Part shown: piece after piece, positions 9,497-18,360 of the stretch
Layout: each line of letters opens with the position of its first letter
How positions within the stretch are numbered: position 1 is the first letter of the stretch
NCBI GenBank assembly: GCA_004352715.1
Contig: SCFE01000055.1
Location: 1,587,096-1,651,095, forward strand
Direction: 5' to 3'
Origin: Hofstenia miamia
Lineage: Eukaryota; Xenacoelomorpha; Acoela
DNA: 64,000 nucleotides
The notes under the pieces: generated by a model
The model's input: the letters and a program-made list of their open reading frames with translations, nothing else
The model's database searches: none
Told to the model about the DNA's origin: nothing
Translations under genes and position numbers: made by a program

Positions 9497-12378
9497 AATA
9501 ACATGTCTGCCAGCAACTTGGAAATTGCTAACTTCTGTGATTTCAAGTAGGCTGGCGTGTTACTTAGAACAGAACAGGTTAATACCAGAGGAGCAGAAGG
9601 GATGTAGGACAAAGACAAGAGGATGAAAAGATCAGTTGTTAATAGACCAGGCAGTGGTGGAGAATTGTAGAAGAAGGAAGACAAACTTAGCAATGGCATG
9701 GATAGACTACAGGAAGGCATATGACAGCATATCACATAGATGGGTATTGAGGATGCTAGAGGCCAATTGAGTTTCACGAAAATGGGTTGAGTTTCTAGGA
9801 AGAGAGATGGGAAATTGGCAGACTGAGATAGACGGACACAGGCTGAGGTTTAGGCGAGGCATATTTCAGGGAGACAGCTTAGTACCACTACTGTTCGTAG
9901 TTAGCTTAATTTCTATCACAGAAAAGTTGAAGGAGACAAGCATAGGGTATAAGATGGTGAAGAATGGTAGAGCACTGAGTCACCTATGGTACATGGACTA
10001 CCTGAAGATGTATGCCAGTTCAAGGAAGAGGTTGCAGAAGCAAGTGGAGACATTGGAGAAGGCAATCAGAGATTCTGGGTTGGAATTTGGATTAAGTAAG
10101 TGTGTGACAGTGACAATGATCAGAGGCAAGTGCATAGATGGAGATGGTTTGAGGGCGAGTAGTGGGGATAAGATTGAAGAAGTCAAAGAGGGGTACAAGT
10201 ACTTAGGTGTGATAGAGAAAGATAGAACAGAGCATGAGGAAATGAAGACGAGGTTAAGAAAAGAATACAAGAGGAGANGCAGAATAGCATAAAGGCAATT
10301 AATACATGGGCGATACCAGTATTGAGATATGCAGCTGGAATAGTTAGGTGGAACAAGAATTAACTTAGGGAGCTAGACAGGGAGACAAAGAAGATACTAA
10401 CAGCAGAGAGAGCATTCAACTTAAATGGAGATGTAAATAGGCTGTACATGGCAATCCATAAGGGAGGGAAAGGACTACTAAGTGTAGAGGAAACTGTAAA
10501 AGCAGAAGCACTAGGGCTAAAGAGGGTCACTAAGGAGTTAAGGAAGATAAGAGCTGACAGCGAAGAAAAGAATTAATACCAGAGTAGGATGGAATCAGAG
10601 AGACAAACAAGGTATAGGCAGAAGGCAGTGCATGAAGAATACTGGACGAACACAGAAAAATGTGAAAGAGAAAAAATCAACAAGTGATTAAAGAAAGCAG
10701 GACTAAAAAGAGAAACAGAAACATTGATAATGGCAGCACAGGACCAAGCAATATGAACAAACTGGGTGAAAAAGCATATAGACAGAAGAGTGGAAGTAAG
10801 TGATAAGTGTAGGCTATGTAAGAAAGAGTGTGAGACAGTAGATCATCTGATAGCAGGATGTGAGAAGTTGGCGCAGAATGAGTATAGGTTCAGGCATGAC
10901 ACGGTAGGAAGAATGGTACACTGGAGATATCGGAGATTTCTTGACGCTTGGGGCAAGGAAAAGGAGTCAATAGCAGTTGGAGGGTTGAGTCGGGAAGAAT
11001 AAAAACGAGTGAATGGTGGGGTTTTTCTTGGTACTACTAACATAGAACATGTAAACAGTCAGAGCGAGTAGAGTGGAACTTCAAGAACATATAAAATCAA
11101 ATGGATCAAGTTCCACATTGCGAGTCTGTAAACGATTTAACTGGAGGAGATCACAAGCATGAAAGTTGAATGATAACGGAGAATAGAGAATTGCGCAGAG
11201 CATCTTTGTGTGATAATAGAGAAATCCATTTGAAAACACGTTTCTGGAAGTGTTCCATGGCGTGAAGCAAGGCATGCGACGGCCACCAACAGGGAGAAGC
11301 ACAAGGAATAGCAAAAGGAATGGACTTGAACAACAACAGTTTACACTGTCACAGCAATAATTCAAATTAACAGGAAAATTCAATATCAGAGCAGGGAAGG
11401 TCAGAGGAAAAATTGACAAGTTGTGATTTAAAAGAATTTGCTGTCTATTTATTTGAATGTTTTATATTTTACCATCAAGATAATTATATTAATGAAAATA
11501 TTTTTTCAACAGGTTAGTGATGCTTGCCGAATGACTATCAGTATTGTGCAATTTCTGAATGTTTCTCTTAAAAGCTTTTGTAAGTTTACAAATATGTAAA
11601 TTATTATTAAATTTGTCTCCGCCAAGGTGGTATTGCTATCGTGTAGGTTTGTCTGTCTCTTTGTCTCATTGTCAATAGGATTTCTTCAAAATTAATGGAT
11701 GGATCTTTATGAAAAAAATCTCGAGATAAGTATACGTTTAACCAGAGATTACTAGAATATAATATCTAGTAGTCTTTGGATTAACTTAAATCCTATTGAA
11801 CTTTTAGACTGATCCGGATTGTCGTCTGATTGTATCCTGATCCTAACTATGTTCATACTTGAGGAGATTTTTGCAGTTGCTGATTGCCATTGTTTTAACC
11901 AAGTTCTACATATTCTTATTCAAAAACAATAAAATACGACTGGTCATCTTAATTATTTTTGGTACTCGAAGTGCTTTTTAAAGGTCAAAACACCATAGCA
12001 TACCAATAAATTGTAACTATAATGACTCTAAATTCATTTTATTGATATTGTGCCAATTATTATTTTATGCTGCACTCAACAACACATTAGTGAATAAATC
12101 AGATCTTTCCCAAGCTATTTATTTATAACATCTTCTCGTAAAAATGATATTTAGAATGTCGTACATGTATATAGAGAAAAAAATATATATATATCAGTAT
12201 AAACATTTAGCTAATACTATTCACTTAGATCCTCACTATAGCAGTCATGGCTATATTGCTTACTGCCCCACTTGGTGCCATTGCAGTTTCATTCAGTGGA
12301 CAGAGACTTTTAAAAAAGAATCCATCTATTCCTAATGGAAAAACCATAGAAGCTTCAGGAAGTGATCATCAAGTTTAA
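2350..12378 (+). CDS. SLC9B2: SLC9B-type Na+/H+ antiporter (NHA), 3' eight exons
   Basis: Eight exons (2350-2472, 3153-3303, 4032-4317, 4627-4788, 4830-4938, 6715-6851, 7401-7481, 12229-12378) join in a consistent reading frame to about 398 residues ending in a TAA stop. The product matches the transmembrane core and C-terminus of the SLC9B (NHEDC/NHA) family of cation/proton antiporters, polytopic proteins of plasma, organelle or mitochondrial membranes. Family landmarks visible are [16 protein letters not shown], GYGVxKGVPTL, the paired aspartates of SFDDIVAI (4150-4155), [16 protein letters not shown] and [12 protein letters not shown]. The DD pair and the lysine of LPKAT correspond to functionally important residues in this family. 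The first exon seen starts one base into a Gly codon, so the cytoplasmic N-terminus and first helices are encoded upstream; no convincing exon for them was found at 1-2349. SLC9B1 and SLC9B2 orthology cannot be separated here. Confidence 0.93.
3153..3303 (+). CDS. SLC9B2: SLC9B exon
   Basis: The acceptor is TTTTGTAG ending at 3152 and the donor GTAGGC is at 3304. It encodes [20 protein letters not shown] and then a helix containing [13 protein letters not shown]. It ends in phase 2 (GG), completed by the A that opens the next exon. The family equivalent is RAGLGLDxKALxxLKxVCxRLSxGPCxxEA. Confidence 0.93.
4032..4317 (+). CDS. SLC9B2: SLC9B exon carrying the SPAVVVP and FDD motifs
   Basis: This is the longest exon (286 bp), with acceptor TTTGTTTAG ending at 4031 and donor GTACGT at 4318. 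It encodes [20 protein letters not shown], then [20 protein letters not shown]. The two adjacent aspartates at 4150-4155 are the ion-binding pair expected in this antiporter fold. The open frame also extends upstream of the acceptor to 3949, but that part is intron by homology and does not resemble the family. Confidence 0.93.
4627..4788 (+). CDS. SLC9B2: SLC9B exon (transmembrane segment, AFIAGMGW)
   Basis: This codes for two hydrophobic stretches ending in [20 protein letters not shown]. The donor GTTTTA at 4789 is certain from the frame. The 5' boundary is chosen at an AG ending at 4626, which keeps phase 0 with the upstream donor; the polypyrimidine tract there is poor, so the start could differ. 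A decayed copy of 4655-4742 is present at 56481-56570. Confidence 0.8.
4789..4829 (+). other. Very short (41-nt) SLC9B intron
   Basis: The intron begins GTTTTA and ends CTTAG. It carries an in-frame TAA and its length is not a multiple of three, so it must be removed to continue from GMGWKEQK into [12 protein letters not shown]. Both sides match contiguous family sequence, which fixes the boundaries tightly. Confidence 0.85.
4830..4938 (+). CDS. SLC9B2: SLC9B exon (PLLFGLIG)
   Basis: It encodes [20 protein letters not shown], then [16 protein letters not shown]. This matches the family's '[23 protein letters not shown]' region. The donor GTTAGT is at 4939 and the exon ends in phase 1. The exon is not in the frame of the surrounding long open reading frame, so single-frame ORF calling would miss it. 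Confidence 0.9.
4939..6714 (+). other. SLC9B intron, no element recognised
   Basis: About 1.8 kb of AT-rich sequence with many stops in all frames. No transposon motif, RNA gene or additional exon was recognised. Confidence 0.5.
6715..6851 (+). CDS. SLC9B2: SLC9B exon (WLPKATVQ)
   Basis: The acceptor is TTTATTTAG ending at 6714 and the donor GTATAA is at 6852. Two bases complete a Gly, then 45 codons encode a hydrophobic helix and [23 protein letters not shown] is at 6828-6839. It ends in phase 0. Confidence 0.92.
7001..7294. other. Assembly gap in (TA)n
   Basis: 294 N bases flanked on both sides by TA repeats, inside the intron between SLC9B exons 6715-6851 and 7401-7481. No coding sequence is missing, because the exons on either side join in frame to contiguous family sequence. 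Confidence 0.95.
7401..7481 (+). CDS. SLC9B2: SLC9B exon ([11 protein letters not shown])
   Basis: The acceptor is ATATTTAG ending at 7400 and the donor GTAATT is at 7482. 27 codons in phase 0 read [20 protein letters not shown] and end TGLQ. This continues directly from ATVQ in the previous exon, as in the family's ATVQAAIGS. Confidence 0.9.
7716..7747. repeat. (AAT)n microsatellite at 5' edge of LINE copy 1
   Basis: About ten AAT units immediately precede LINE-derived sequence. A second AAT tract (9443-9494) separates the two LINE copies. R4-clade Dong elements are reported to sit at TAA repeats, so the tracts may be target or tail sequence. Confidence 0.85.
7748..9442 (+). mobile_element. 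R4/Dong-like LINE copy 1, broken
   Basis: Conceptual reading across several frames gives reverse transcriptase blocks in the expected order. They are [20 protein letters not shown] near 8060-8120, then [22 protein letters not shown], then [13 protein letters not shown] (8276 on), then [20 protein letters not shown] (8569 on). The usual Y/F-x-D-D catalytic box reads YMDY (8572-8583). Stops, frameshifts and an internal deletion after about 8900 (relative to copy 2) make it inactive. The end at 9420-9442 (GGAATACCAGCATAAACCTG, then TG) runs straight into (AAT)n, as expected of a LINE 3' end. It lies in the last SLC9B intron in the same orientation. The clade assignment rests on the motif set and the AAT association. 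Confidence 0.75.
9210..9319. other. Assembly gap with duplicated flanks
   Basis: 110 N bases. The 28 bases before the gap (ending GTAGCATT) recur directly after it at 9321-9348, so the gap may be artificial or mark a collapsed short repeat. Confidence 0.9.
9443..9494. repeat. (AAT)n tract between the two LINE copies
   Basis: About seventeen AAT units joining the 3' end of copy 1 to the start of copy 2. One AATACTAAT variant closes the tract. Confidence 0.9.
9495..11002 (+). mobile_element. R4/Dong-like LINE copy 2, broken, with CCHC domain
   Basis: This copy begins within the reverse transcriptase (ACATGTCTGCCAGCAACTTG at 9500). It continues through [20 protein letters not shown] and [20 protein letters not shown] (9840 on) and [12 protein letters not shown] (YMDY at 9990-10001). 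A C-terminal zinc-knuckle-like segment at 10808-10861 has the spacing C-x2-C-x8-H-x4-C, followed by [17 protein letters not shown]. The CCHC plus RHD...HW arrangement is typical of R2/R4-type LINEs, where a restriction-like endonuclease should follow. That endonuclease is not visible before the stop at 11000. 9996-10277 is nearly identical to 8580-8860 of copy 1. A single N at 10278 replaces about 35 bases present in copy 1. Confidence 0.75.
11003..11440 (+). other. Unidentified purine-rich tail of the LINE insertion
   Basis: Base composition resembles the preceding LINE rather than the AT-rich intron, but no endonuclease motif or known domain can be read in any frame. It may be eroded LINE 3' sequence or another inserted repeat. 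Confidence 0.35.
11621..11800 (+). repeat. Possible SINE-like repeat (CCGCCAAGG...GTTTGTCTGTC)
   Basis: The segment reads TCTCCGCCAAGGTGGTATTG and soon after GGTTTGTCTGTCTCTTTGTC, then an AAAATTAATGGATGGATCTT stretch. This resembles a widespread invertebrate dispersed repeat that pairs a 'CCGCCAAGGnGG' block with 'GTTTGTCTGTC'. The match is from memory and no tail or target duplication is visible. Confidence 0.35.
12229..12378 (+). CDS. SLC9B2: SLC9B terminal coding exon
   Basis: The acceptor is TTCACTTAG ending at 12228. 49 codons and a TAA at 12376-12378 encode [20 protein letters not shown], then a hydrophilic tail rich in K, S and N ending GSDHQV. It joins to TGLQ in the previous exon and matches the family's 'VLTVAFLSILITAPIGS'. 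The intron before it is 4747 nt, most of it the LINE insertion. Confidence 0.92.
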   Translation: MLTIAVMAILLTAPLGAIAVSFSGQRLLKKNPSIPNGKTIEASGSDHQV

Positions 12379-12740
12379 CAATCAAATTTGCTTTTCAATT
12401 ATGATATTTCATATTCTATTGCATTTTAAATATATTTATAATGTTGCCTAAATTAAATGAAAGTTTAATTTGGAACAACATCTACATCGTGCTTTGTATA
12501 TAAATATATTTAACAATTATTGATTAATTTTTGTGCTTTTTATTGTTAGATTTGATTTAAACATTTGCATACACAATGTTACTTTTTCAATTTTGCGAAA
12601 TGTATATATTTATAATTTAGTAATTTGTTTCTATTTTTACCTAATATTTATTTTTTAGTACAGTACTGCAACTTAAATTGTCTCATCTGCCTTTTAAAGT
12701 CATATTAAATACAATAAAAAGGCATAAAAATTATTTATAA
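12379..12740 (+). other. Probable SLC9B 3' UTR with AATAAA
   Basis: AT-rich sequence after the stop. AATAAA at 12713-12718, about 335 bases past the stop codon, is a plausible polyadenylation signal. Other AT-rich hexamers are common here, so the true cleavage site is unknown. Confidence 0.45.
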
Positions 12741-12959
12741 AAATCTTTTTAATATTGATAAGGCAACATTAAGATCTTTAGCAAATTTAGTAAATAAAGC
12801 TAGATGAAGATTTATTTCGCTGAACTTGGCCATTATTAATTTGTTGGGGGTTTTTTTGTAAATCGATTATTCTCAAGTTGAACGAAATATATTATCTAGT
12901 CTAATATTTTTGCTAACATGTTTGTGCGATTCAGTCGAGGAGAACAATTGGCTAACCAT

Positions 12960-14340
12960 TTAATTTCTGGAATTGAAGAAATATATATATCATATTCAAA
13001 TAAAGCGTATCATTGTCTGTGGCGATTGTAACGATTTTGATTTGTCAAATATCTGTAGTAAAGCAGGAATAATAATGGAGAAAAAGTTACCAACTCGGAA
13101 AACCAAAGCCTTGGATAAAATTCTGTGTAACGACCCAACGTTTTTTCAAAAAATTTCCTTATTCCAACCCACTATAATAAGTGACCGCCTAAGAATTGTT
13201 GTGAATGCAAGTACCATAATCGAATTGTGCGAAAAGTGAAATTTCGGGTCAAAAATTTAATTATAGAGGACTTGTGGGGTTTCAGCTACAATGTTTTGAC
13301 TTCTCTGCCCTTTACAACAATAAAAATGTTGATTACTGTTCTAATTACTTCAATGACGTCTTGGTTGGTATTTATAACAGTCGTGTCCAATGCGCAGTTT
13401 CTATTTCCAACAAGAACCCACCATTGACCAAGTTCTTGCAAAGAAAGAAATATAAATTGTCTAAAACTGGCAGCTAATGAAGTCTCAAAACGCTTGCGAT
13501 CTGTTATTCTTGGAGATACCAAGTCGCGATGTAAGAAAGGATCCTTTAAATGATGTCGCCATACCAATACACTTATGGGTAAAAGCGAATTGAATGGTTG
13601 CAAAATCCGTTCAATGCCGAAGAACTGAATTTGTATTGTAACAGTATCTCAAATAACCCTTATGCAGAAATGGTGGAAAGTGTCTTAACTGATCAAAACG
13701 ATAGCCCTCAATTGAACGTTTTTCAAGTGTATAGATTTCTTAACTCTGTAAAGATAACGTACCAGGTCCTGATGAGCTTTCACATTGGCTTATTGCTAAG
13801 AACGCAGAATGGTTGACTGAACTCTTGACTCATTCTAAATCTAAGCCCGAAAAAATGGAACCTTCCCTGCATTGTGGAAAATAGCCAAAATCATTCCAAT
13901 TTCTAAAGTGACTAAACCAAAACAGCCAAAAGACTACCGCTCTGTATCTATTACCAACAAAGTTGCAAGATGTGTTGAAAAGATCATCATAAAAAGTTCC
14001 ATGATCAACCCTAGCAATCGTTTTTATCAGAAAATCAATTTGCAATTAGGAAATTTGATTCAACTACTTCTGTTTGCGTTAAAATTATCACTGATGCTCA
14101 TAATTTGAGCCAACACTATGATTGCGTCCGCATCATAGCTTTGGATATCTAAAGCATTTGACACGCTTTCACATAGAGAACTGCAGAGAAAGGCCGTAAG
14201 ATTAGGAGTCATTGATAAATACACCAGTATTCGAGATCATATAAAGATGACAGACACGAAGCTCTTCAAGAAAGTAAATGATTCAGATGGTAAACATCCT
14301 TTATGTTCTTTCATGCCCATTAGAACCAACCATAAAATAA
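12960..14340 (+). mobile_element. CR1/L2-like LINE, internally deleted and frameshifted
   Basis: The order of remnants is that of a CR1/L2/Jockey-type ORF2. The end of an AP-endonuclease domain comes first (IVCGDCNDFDLSNICSKAGI, then LPTRKTKALDKIL, 13013-13140). A linker follows with NVDYCSNYFNDVLVGIYNS (about 13335-13385). RT block 1 is IIPISKVTKPKQPKDYRSVS (13891 on) and RT block 2 is ALDI/SKAFDT (14140-14165), across a frameshift. The reading then jumps from IDKYTS to a typical LINE C-terminal phrase, MTDTKLFKKVNDSD (about 14246-14290), so most of the RT palm is deleted. The 3' side is cut by the antisense LINE whose tail begins near 14335. Confidence 0.7.
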
Positions 14341-14482
14341 GATAAGATATTCTATATTTAGAGACTTTTATTTACAATTTCAGAAACTGATAAGTTCTCT
14401 AAATAGCGTCAATAATGTACAAAAATAATAAAATAACATGAAATATATACAAGAAAAGCGTCATTTTAGGCTACGGATATTA

Positions 14483-14759
14483 TAGTCTTGTAGTAGTAGT
14501 ATAATCAGTATTATAAAATTTGTAGTCTACCCAAGCTTTTCCACAGATGAACTTTTGCTTTAGAATTAATTCCTTAACACGTTTGCGAAAGTGTTTTACA
14601 TTTTTAATACATTTTATCTCTTGGGGAAATTCATTCCATTGCCTTATTGCATTATTTATAAAAGAATTTCGCTTTATTTTAGATTTATACTTGTTTACAG
14701 TAAATCTTTTTGTTCTTTCGTTGATCTTGTTCGAAAATTCTGGGATTCTTATGCAATTA
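14483..14759 (-). pseudogene. LINE ORF2 C-terminus (SFINNAIRQWNEFP)
   Basis: An open minus-strand stretch of about 90 codons includes TKRFTVNKYKSKIKRNSFIN and then NAIRQWNEFPQEIK, ending at a TAG-flanked tail rich in Thr. The 'SF-x-N-x-x-x-x-x-WN-x-(L/F)P' phrase is a hallmark of the C-terminus of CR1/L2/Jockey-type LINE ORF2 proteins. It is part of the antisense element at 14335-17640. Confidence 0.65.
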
Positions 14760-14845
14760 TAGGGTGGAACAATTTTACAATTTTATAAAATTTAGTGGCG
14801 GTATTTATTTGAATTAACTGCTTAGGACTTGGGATTGATTTATAA

Positions 14846-14916
14846 ATATATTTTTTAAAGCACTAGATCTTCGTTTACAAACATTAAACGAAGATCTAGT
14901 GCTTTAAAAAAATATA
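14846..14916. repeat. Near-perfect hairpin, 30+ bp arms
   Basis: The left arm ends in CACTAGATCTTCGTTTA (to 14877) and the right arm begins TAAACGAAGATCTAGTG (from 14885), separated by a 7-nt loop CAAACAT. Pairing continues outward through AAAG/CTTT and the A/T run to about 31 bp, with one extra A in the right arm. It lies within the antisense LINE, between its RT and C-terminal parts. Confidence 0.9.
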
Positions 14917-15072
14917 TGCAGAAAGTAAATTCCGCAGCAGACATGCGACTGGTGGAGCATCAGTCAGCTTATTCCCACACAGACACTTGCGAATTTACTG
15001 AAGATTCAATTGAGCTATATTTTTGTATTATAGATAGTAATCTATAATTCAATAAAAGTTCTTATCTTATTC
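14885..15072 (+). other. Open segment ending in AATAAA, possible nested LINE 3' end
   Basis: A plus-strand reading across 14888-15044 is open and ordinary in composition (RRSSALKKYMQKVNSAADMR, then LVEHQSAYSHTDTC), ending in a TAA. AATAAAAGTTCTTATCTTATT follows at 15050-15070. The ending resembles the tail of the antisense LINE (AATAAAAGT...TATCTTATCTTATT), so it may be the 3' end of a related LINE inserted in the plus direction. No host gene match was recognised. Confidence 0.35.
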
Positions 15073-16110
15073 ATAAATACAGCTCTAGTAGCAGAAAAAC
15101 CATTTGTGGGTCTTAAGTTTAATGCACAGCTTGATATTTGTTATTGTCAATTTTTAACGTCCTTTAAGCTGTTTTGTAATAAGGTAATAAAACATGCTGG
15201 TGTTCATATTGCCAAGTCTTACATTAAATTGTTAAACATTGAAATGTAAAAACTAAAAAAGTTCAATTGTGATCAGAAAATGAGTAATAAACCTTACGAG
15301 ATTTGAGATGTGAACTTTATAAATTGAAACTTTGCATTTTAGTGATTATAGTGTTCACTTTATTGTGTAGTTAAGCTTACCTTATTTTCTAAATTTAAAA
15401 TATTTTATAAATTTGAGGTTTTATGTAGACAGTATTGATAATTTAATATATTCATCAAAGTTTCTATCTTTGAAATTACTTTACAAGTGTATATTTTTTC
15501 AAACAATTAATGCACATTAATATTTTACACCATTTCTCCAATAAAAATAGGATTAATGGTAAAGCCAATATATAACATTTTTGGCTGAACAATAGCAATC
15601 AATTTTTTATGTTATCTCTTCATGATAAAGAAATTTCCAGTTATTTTCTATAATGGATTTCAAATTTGTTTTCTTCATACCAAAATTTGATCTTTTTATT
15701 AATTGAATGTGTTAAGTCTAAATTTTCAAGAGTTGGAAGACAAATCAGTGCATCATCAGCATGTTTAATAATAGAACCATTTGTAATATTTAAAGATTCA
15801 CAATTTAAAGAATCAATTCATATATTGAACAGAAATAGACCACAAACGAAACCTTGAGGAACACCTTTGTTGATCTTTTCCATACCCGAAAGTCTGTTAT
15901 TATTTAACCATTTGTTGCCTATTACCAATGAAACTTTCAAGCCAATTAATGATGTACGGATTTAAATGTGTTATATTGTTTTGCTTTTCCCATAAAATGT
16001 AGTGATTTACATTGTCAAAGGCTTTCTTGATATCAAGGCTGATTAATCTTACATAATCATAATTTCCATTTTTAATTAATTGTGGGAAAGTAAGTCGAAT
16101 TTTTTTTATT

Positions 16111-16190
16111 GTGTATATTTTAAACATAATTTAAAATTCTACATGATATGCCTATGAATAATGAAATTGTTAACAAATTTAATGAATTAA
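16111..16190 (+). repeat. Inverted-repeat partner 1 (LINE 5' segment flipped)
   Basis: These 80 bases match the reverse complement of 17519-17598 at about 74 of 80 positions. Both include the start of the short ORF (ATGAATAATGAAATT...). Here the segment is in plus orientation between two minus-strand LINE blocks. Confidence 0.85.
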
Positions 16191-17381
16191 TGCATTGTTA
16201 GGGATGGAATCTCTTCACTATCTATACTAGGAATTCTAGGTTGCTTGTAATTCAAATCATTTAATATATTAGTAAAAATTTTGTTGATTTCATTTGCATC
16301 AAATTCTTTTTTCATCTTTGATAGGTATTGCGTCCCATAAGTTGATTTACAGAAGCCCACCATTTTTTTGGATTTTTCCTTGAAATACTTATTTTTCCTT
16401 CTTTTAAATTCTTTATGAATTATTTCAAACATTTCACTAGCACTACGAAATTGTTTTTACGTATTAATTTCATTTTTTCTAATATTTAATTTGAGAACTC
16501 ATGAAGATTGGATCCTTATTTGTCATTTTAACATTGCTGATTAGACATTCTCTGTCAATGCAATTCTTCATAGTCTGACAAAATAATAGAGTCCCTTCAT
16601 CAATATCGTATCGTATGATTTCTTCTAATACTTCAAAAATATTATTCATTAAACTGTTTAGTTTTTCAATGTTTTTTCCATTAATAACTCGAAATGGATT
16701 TGTCACTTCTTCTTTGCCTATTATAATTCAAGGTTCTGCTATGTATCCAAGGTGATCTGTAGAAACCCTAGCTTGAAATGTATAACAATTTTTATATAAA
16801 TGTGGGTGAGAGGTTATAACACTACATCCCTGGAGCTTCTAGTCTTAAGGAAGGTGAATAATTTCAAATATTTTTACTTTGACATGCCTCACTTGGTATG
16901 ACCTGTTGCGTAATTGTTTAAATTAGAGTTAATTGGGTAAAGATCGTGAATTTGTAAGTTTTCTAATTGTGTTAGTTAACCAATCTTAGTAAATAATATT
17001 TCACACATTGAATCACTTAAACCACACAAATCTTGCAACTTTGGGTTTTCAACTAATATTATAATATAACTTACGTTTTCTAAAAATAACTCGATACATT
17101 TAGAATTTTAACTTAGGTGCAATCTTTTTGTATTTTACAAAATTATAACACTTATTTTTCCCGATATTATTTTTAATAACTCCTCACAAGCAAAAACAAG
17201 TTCATTATTCTTATTTGAGAATATCTTTCTAATTTTAGGAAAATCCTTAGTATGTTGAATTTCTTTAAGAATATCTTGAGTAACATTTGAAATGTCAGTG
17301 CTTGTTATATGTTCTTTATTCGCTAAATTTTTGCTTGAACATTTAATATCATAGCTGCTTGTTCAGTTTAATGTATTTTAT

Positions 17382-17561
17382 TTAAAAGTAGCGTTCTTCA
17401 TTATGACTGATAGTATTTCCCAATATCAATAACCTTTTAAGTTCAGACAAAATAGACTCTTGGCTCAATAAAAGTGCATCATCTATAGTCTTGCCTATTG
17501 AACTATTTACTAAGTTCTTTAATTCGTTAAATTTGTTAATAATTTCATTATTCATATGCAT
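17382..17561 (-). pseudogene. Short LINE-associated ORF, 59 residues
   Basis: The minus-strand ATG at 17561 opens MHMNNEIINKFNELKNLVNS and then SIGKTIDDALLLSQESILSE, ending in a TAA at 17382. It is hydrophilic with heptad-like leucines (LKRLLILG), so a coiled coil is possible. It sits at the 5' side of the antisense LINE and could be the remains of ORF1 or of an ORF2 N-terminus. No domain is recognised. Confidence 0.35.
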
Positions 17562-17598
17562 ATCGAGTAGAATTTTAAATTATGTTTAAAATATTCAC
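17519..17598 (-). repeat. Inverted-repeat partner 2
   Basis: Reverse-complement partner of 16111-16190. It contains the start codon region of the 59-residue minus-strand ORF at 17382-17561. Confidence 0.85.
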
Positions 17599-18360
17599 AA
17601 TAATTTATTTGAAAATATTTATCTATATCTTGTCAGCATTATCAGAAGCCATAAATGAAGACAAGTAACATTATCACTTTAATAATGAGTACTCAAACTT
17701 ATCTTTTTTGGGAAAAGTTAGGAGTTTCCAATGTTTTTATGGTATTTATGCTTGTAAATTGCAGAAGGATTGGTCGAAGGATAGATCTGTCGGAGTTTTC
17801 TTTTCTAATTTTGCCAAGGCATTTGTATATTACTTAGATCATTTCTATAATTCCCAAAAAATTTTTGATTTTTGATAGTGGGGCATTAGCGTTTTATTTG
17901 CTTAACATAATCAAATTTATGCTCATTTGTGCTTATTATCTACACTTATTTTTGGAAACTAGATTTCACACTTCTACAAAATTTGGTTAAAATGATAACG
18001 AAGTTTTCCTAGTAATGGTTGGCCCTCAAAGGGTGCTAGTAAAACTTAGGATTCCTCATTGGCCAAGAAGAAAACCGTTTTGTGCAATACACATCAATAC
18101 TAAGAGCATTTTTGCCATAAACTATTGTAAATATCATATCTGGAGTGCGAAAATTATGCCAAAATGAATTTACGTAGTAAATAAGTAAGCAAATTCTAAT
18201 TGTTAATAGCAATTGATGTTGTGTTTTACACAAGACAGTGTTATTTGATTATAACAGAACTTTAAATGATTTGATATTGCAAGAGATGTTTATGCTCTGA
18301 AATTCTTCTACACAACTGTATTGAAGTTTGTCCTACATAAGTTTCGCCACTAATTTTAAT

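Larger units (their letters stand above)
14335..17640 (-). mobile_element. Antisense CR1/L2-like LINE, dead and rearranged
   Basis: Minus-strand remnants run in ORF order from right to left. A short ORF starts MHMNNEIINKFNELKNLVNS (17561 down to 17382). A linker region follows at 16706-16187. The RT piece has SLDIKKAFDNVNHYIL (about 16060-16010), and the RT catalytic region has a box reading HADD (revcomp of 15752-15763, in IIKHADDALICLPTLENLDL). The C-terminus contains RNSFINNAIRQWNEFPQEIK (14680-14590) and ends at about 14483. The 3' tail reads TATCTTATCTTATT on the minus strand (14346-14333). The element is interrupted by a hairpin and other sequence at 14846-15072 and by an 80-bp inverted segment at 16111-16190. 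Stops and shifts rule out activity. Confidence 0.65.
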
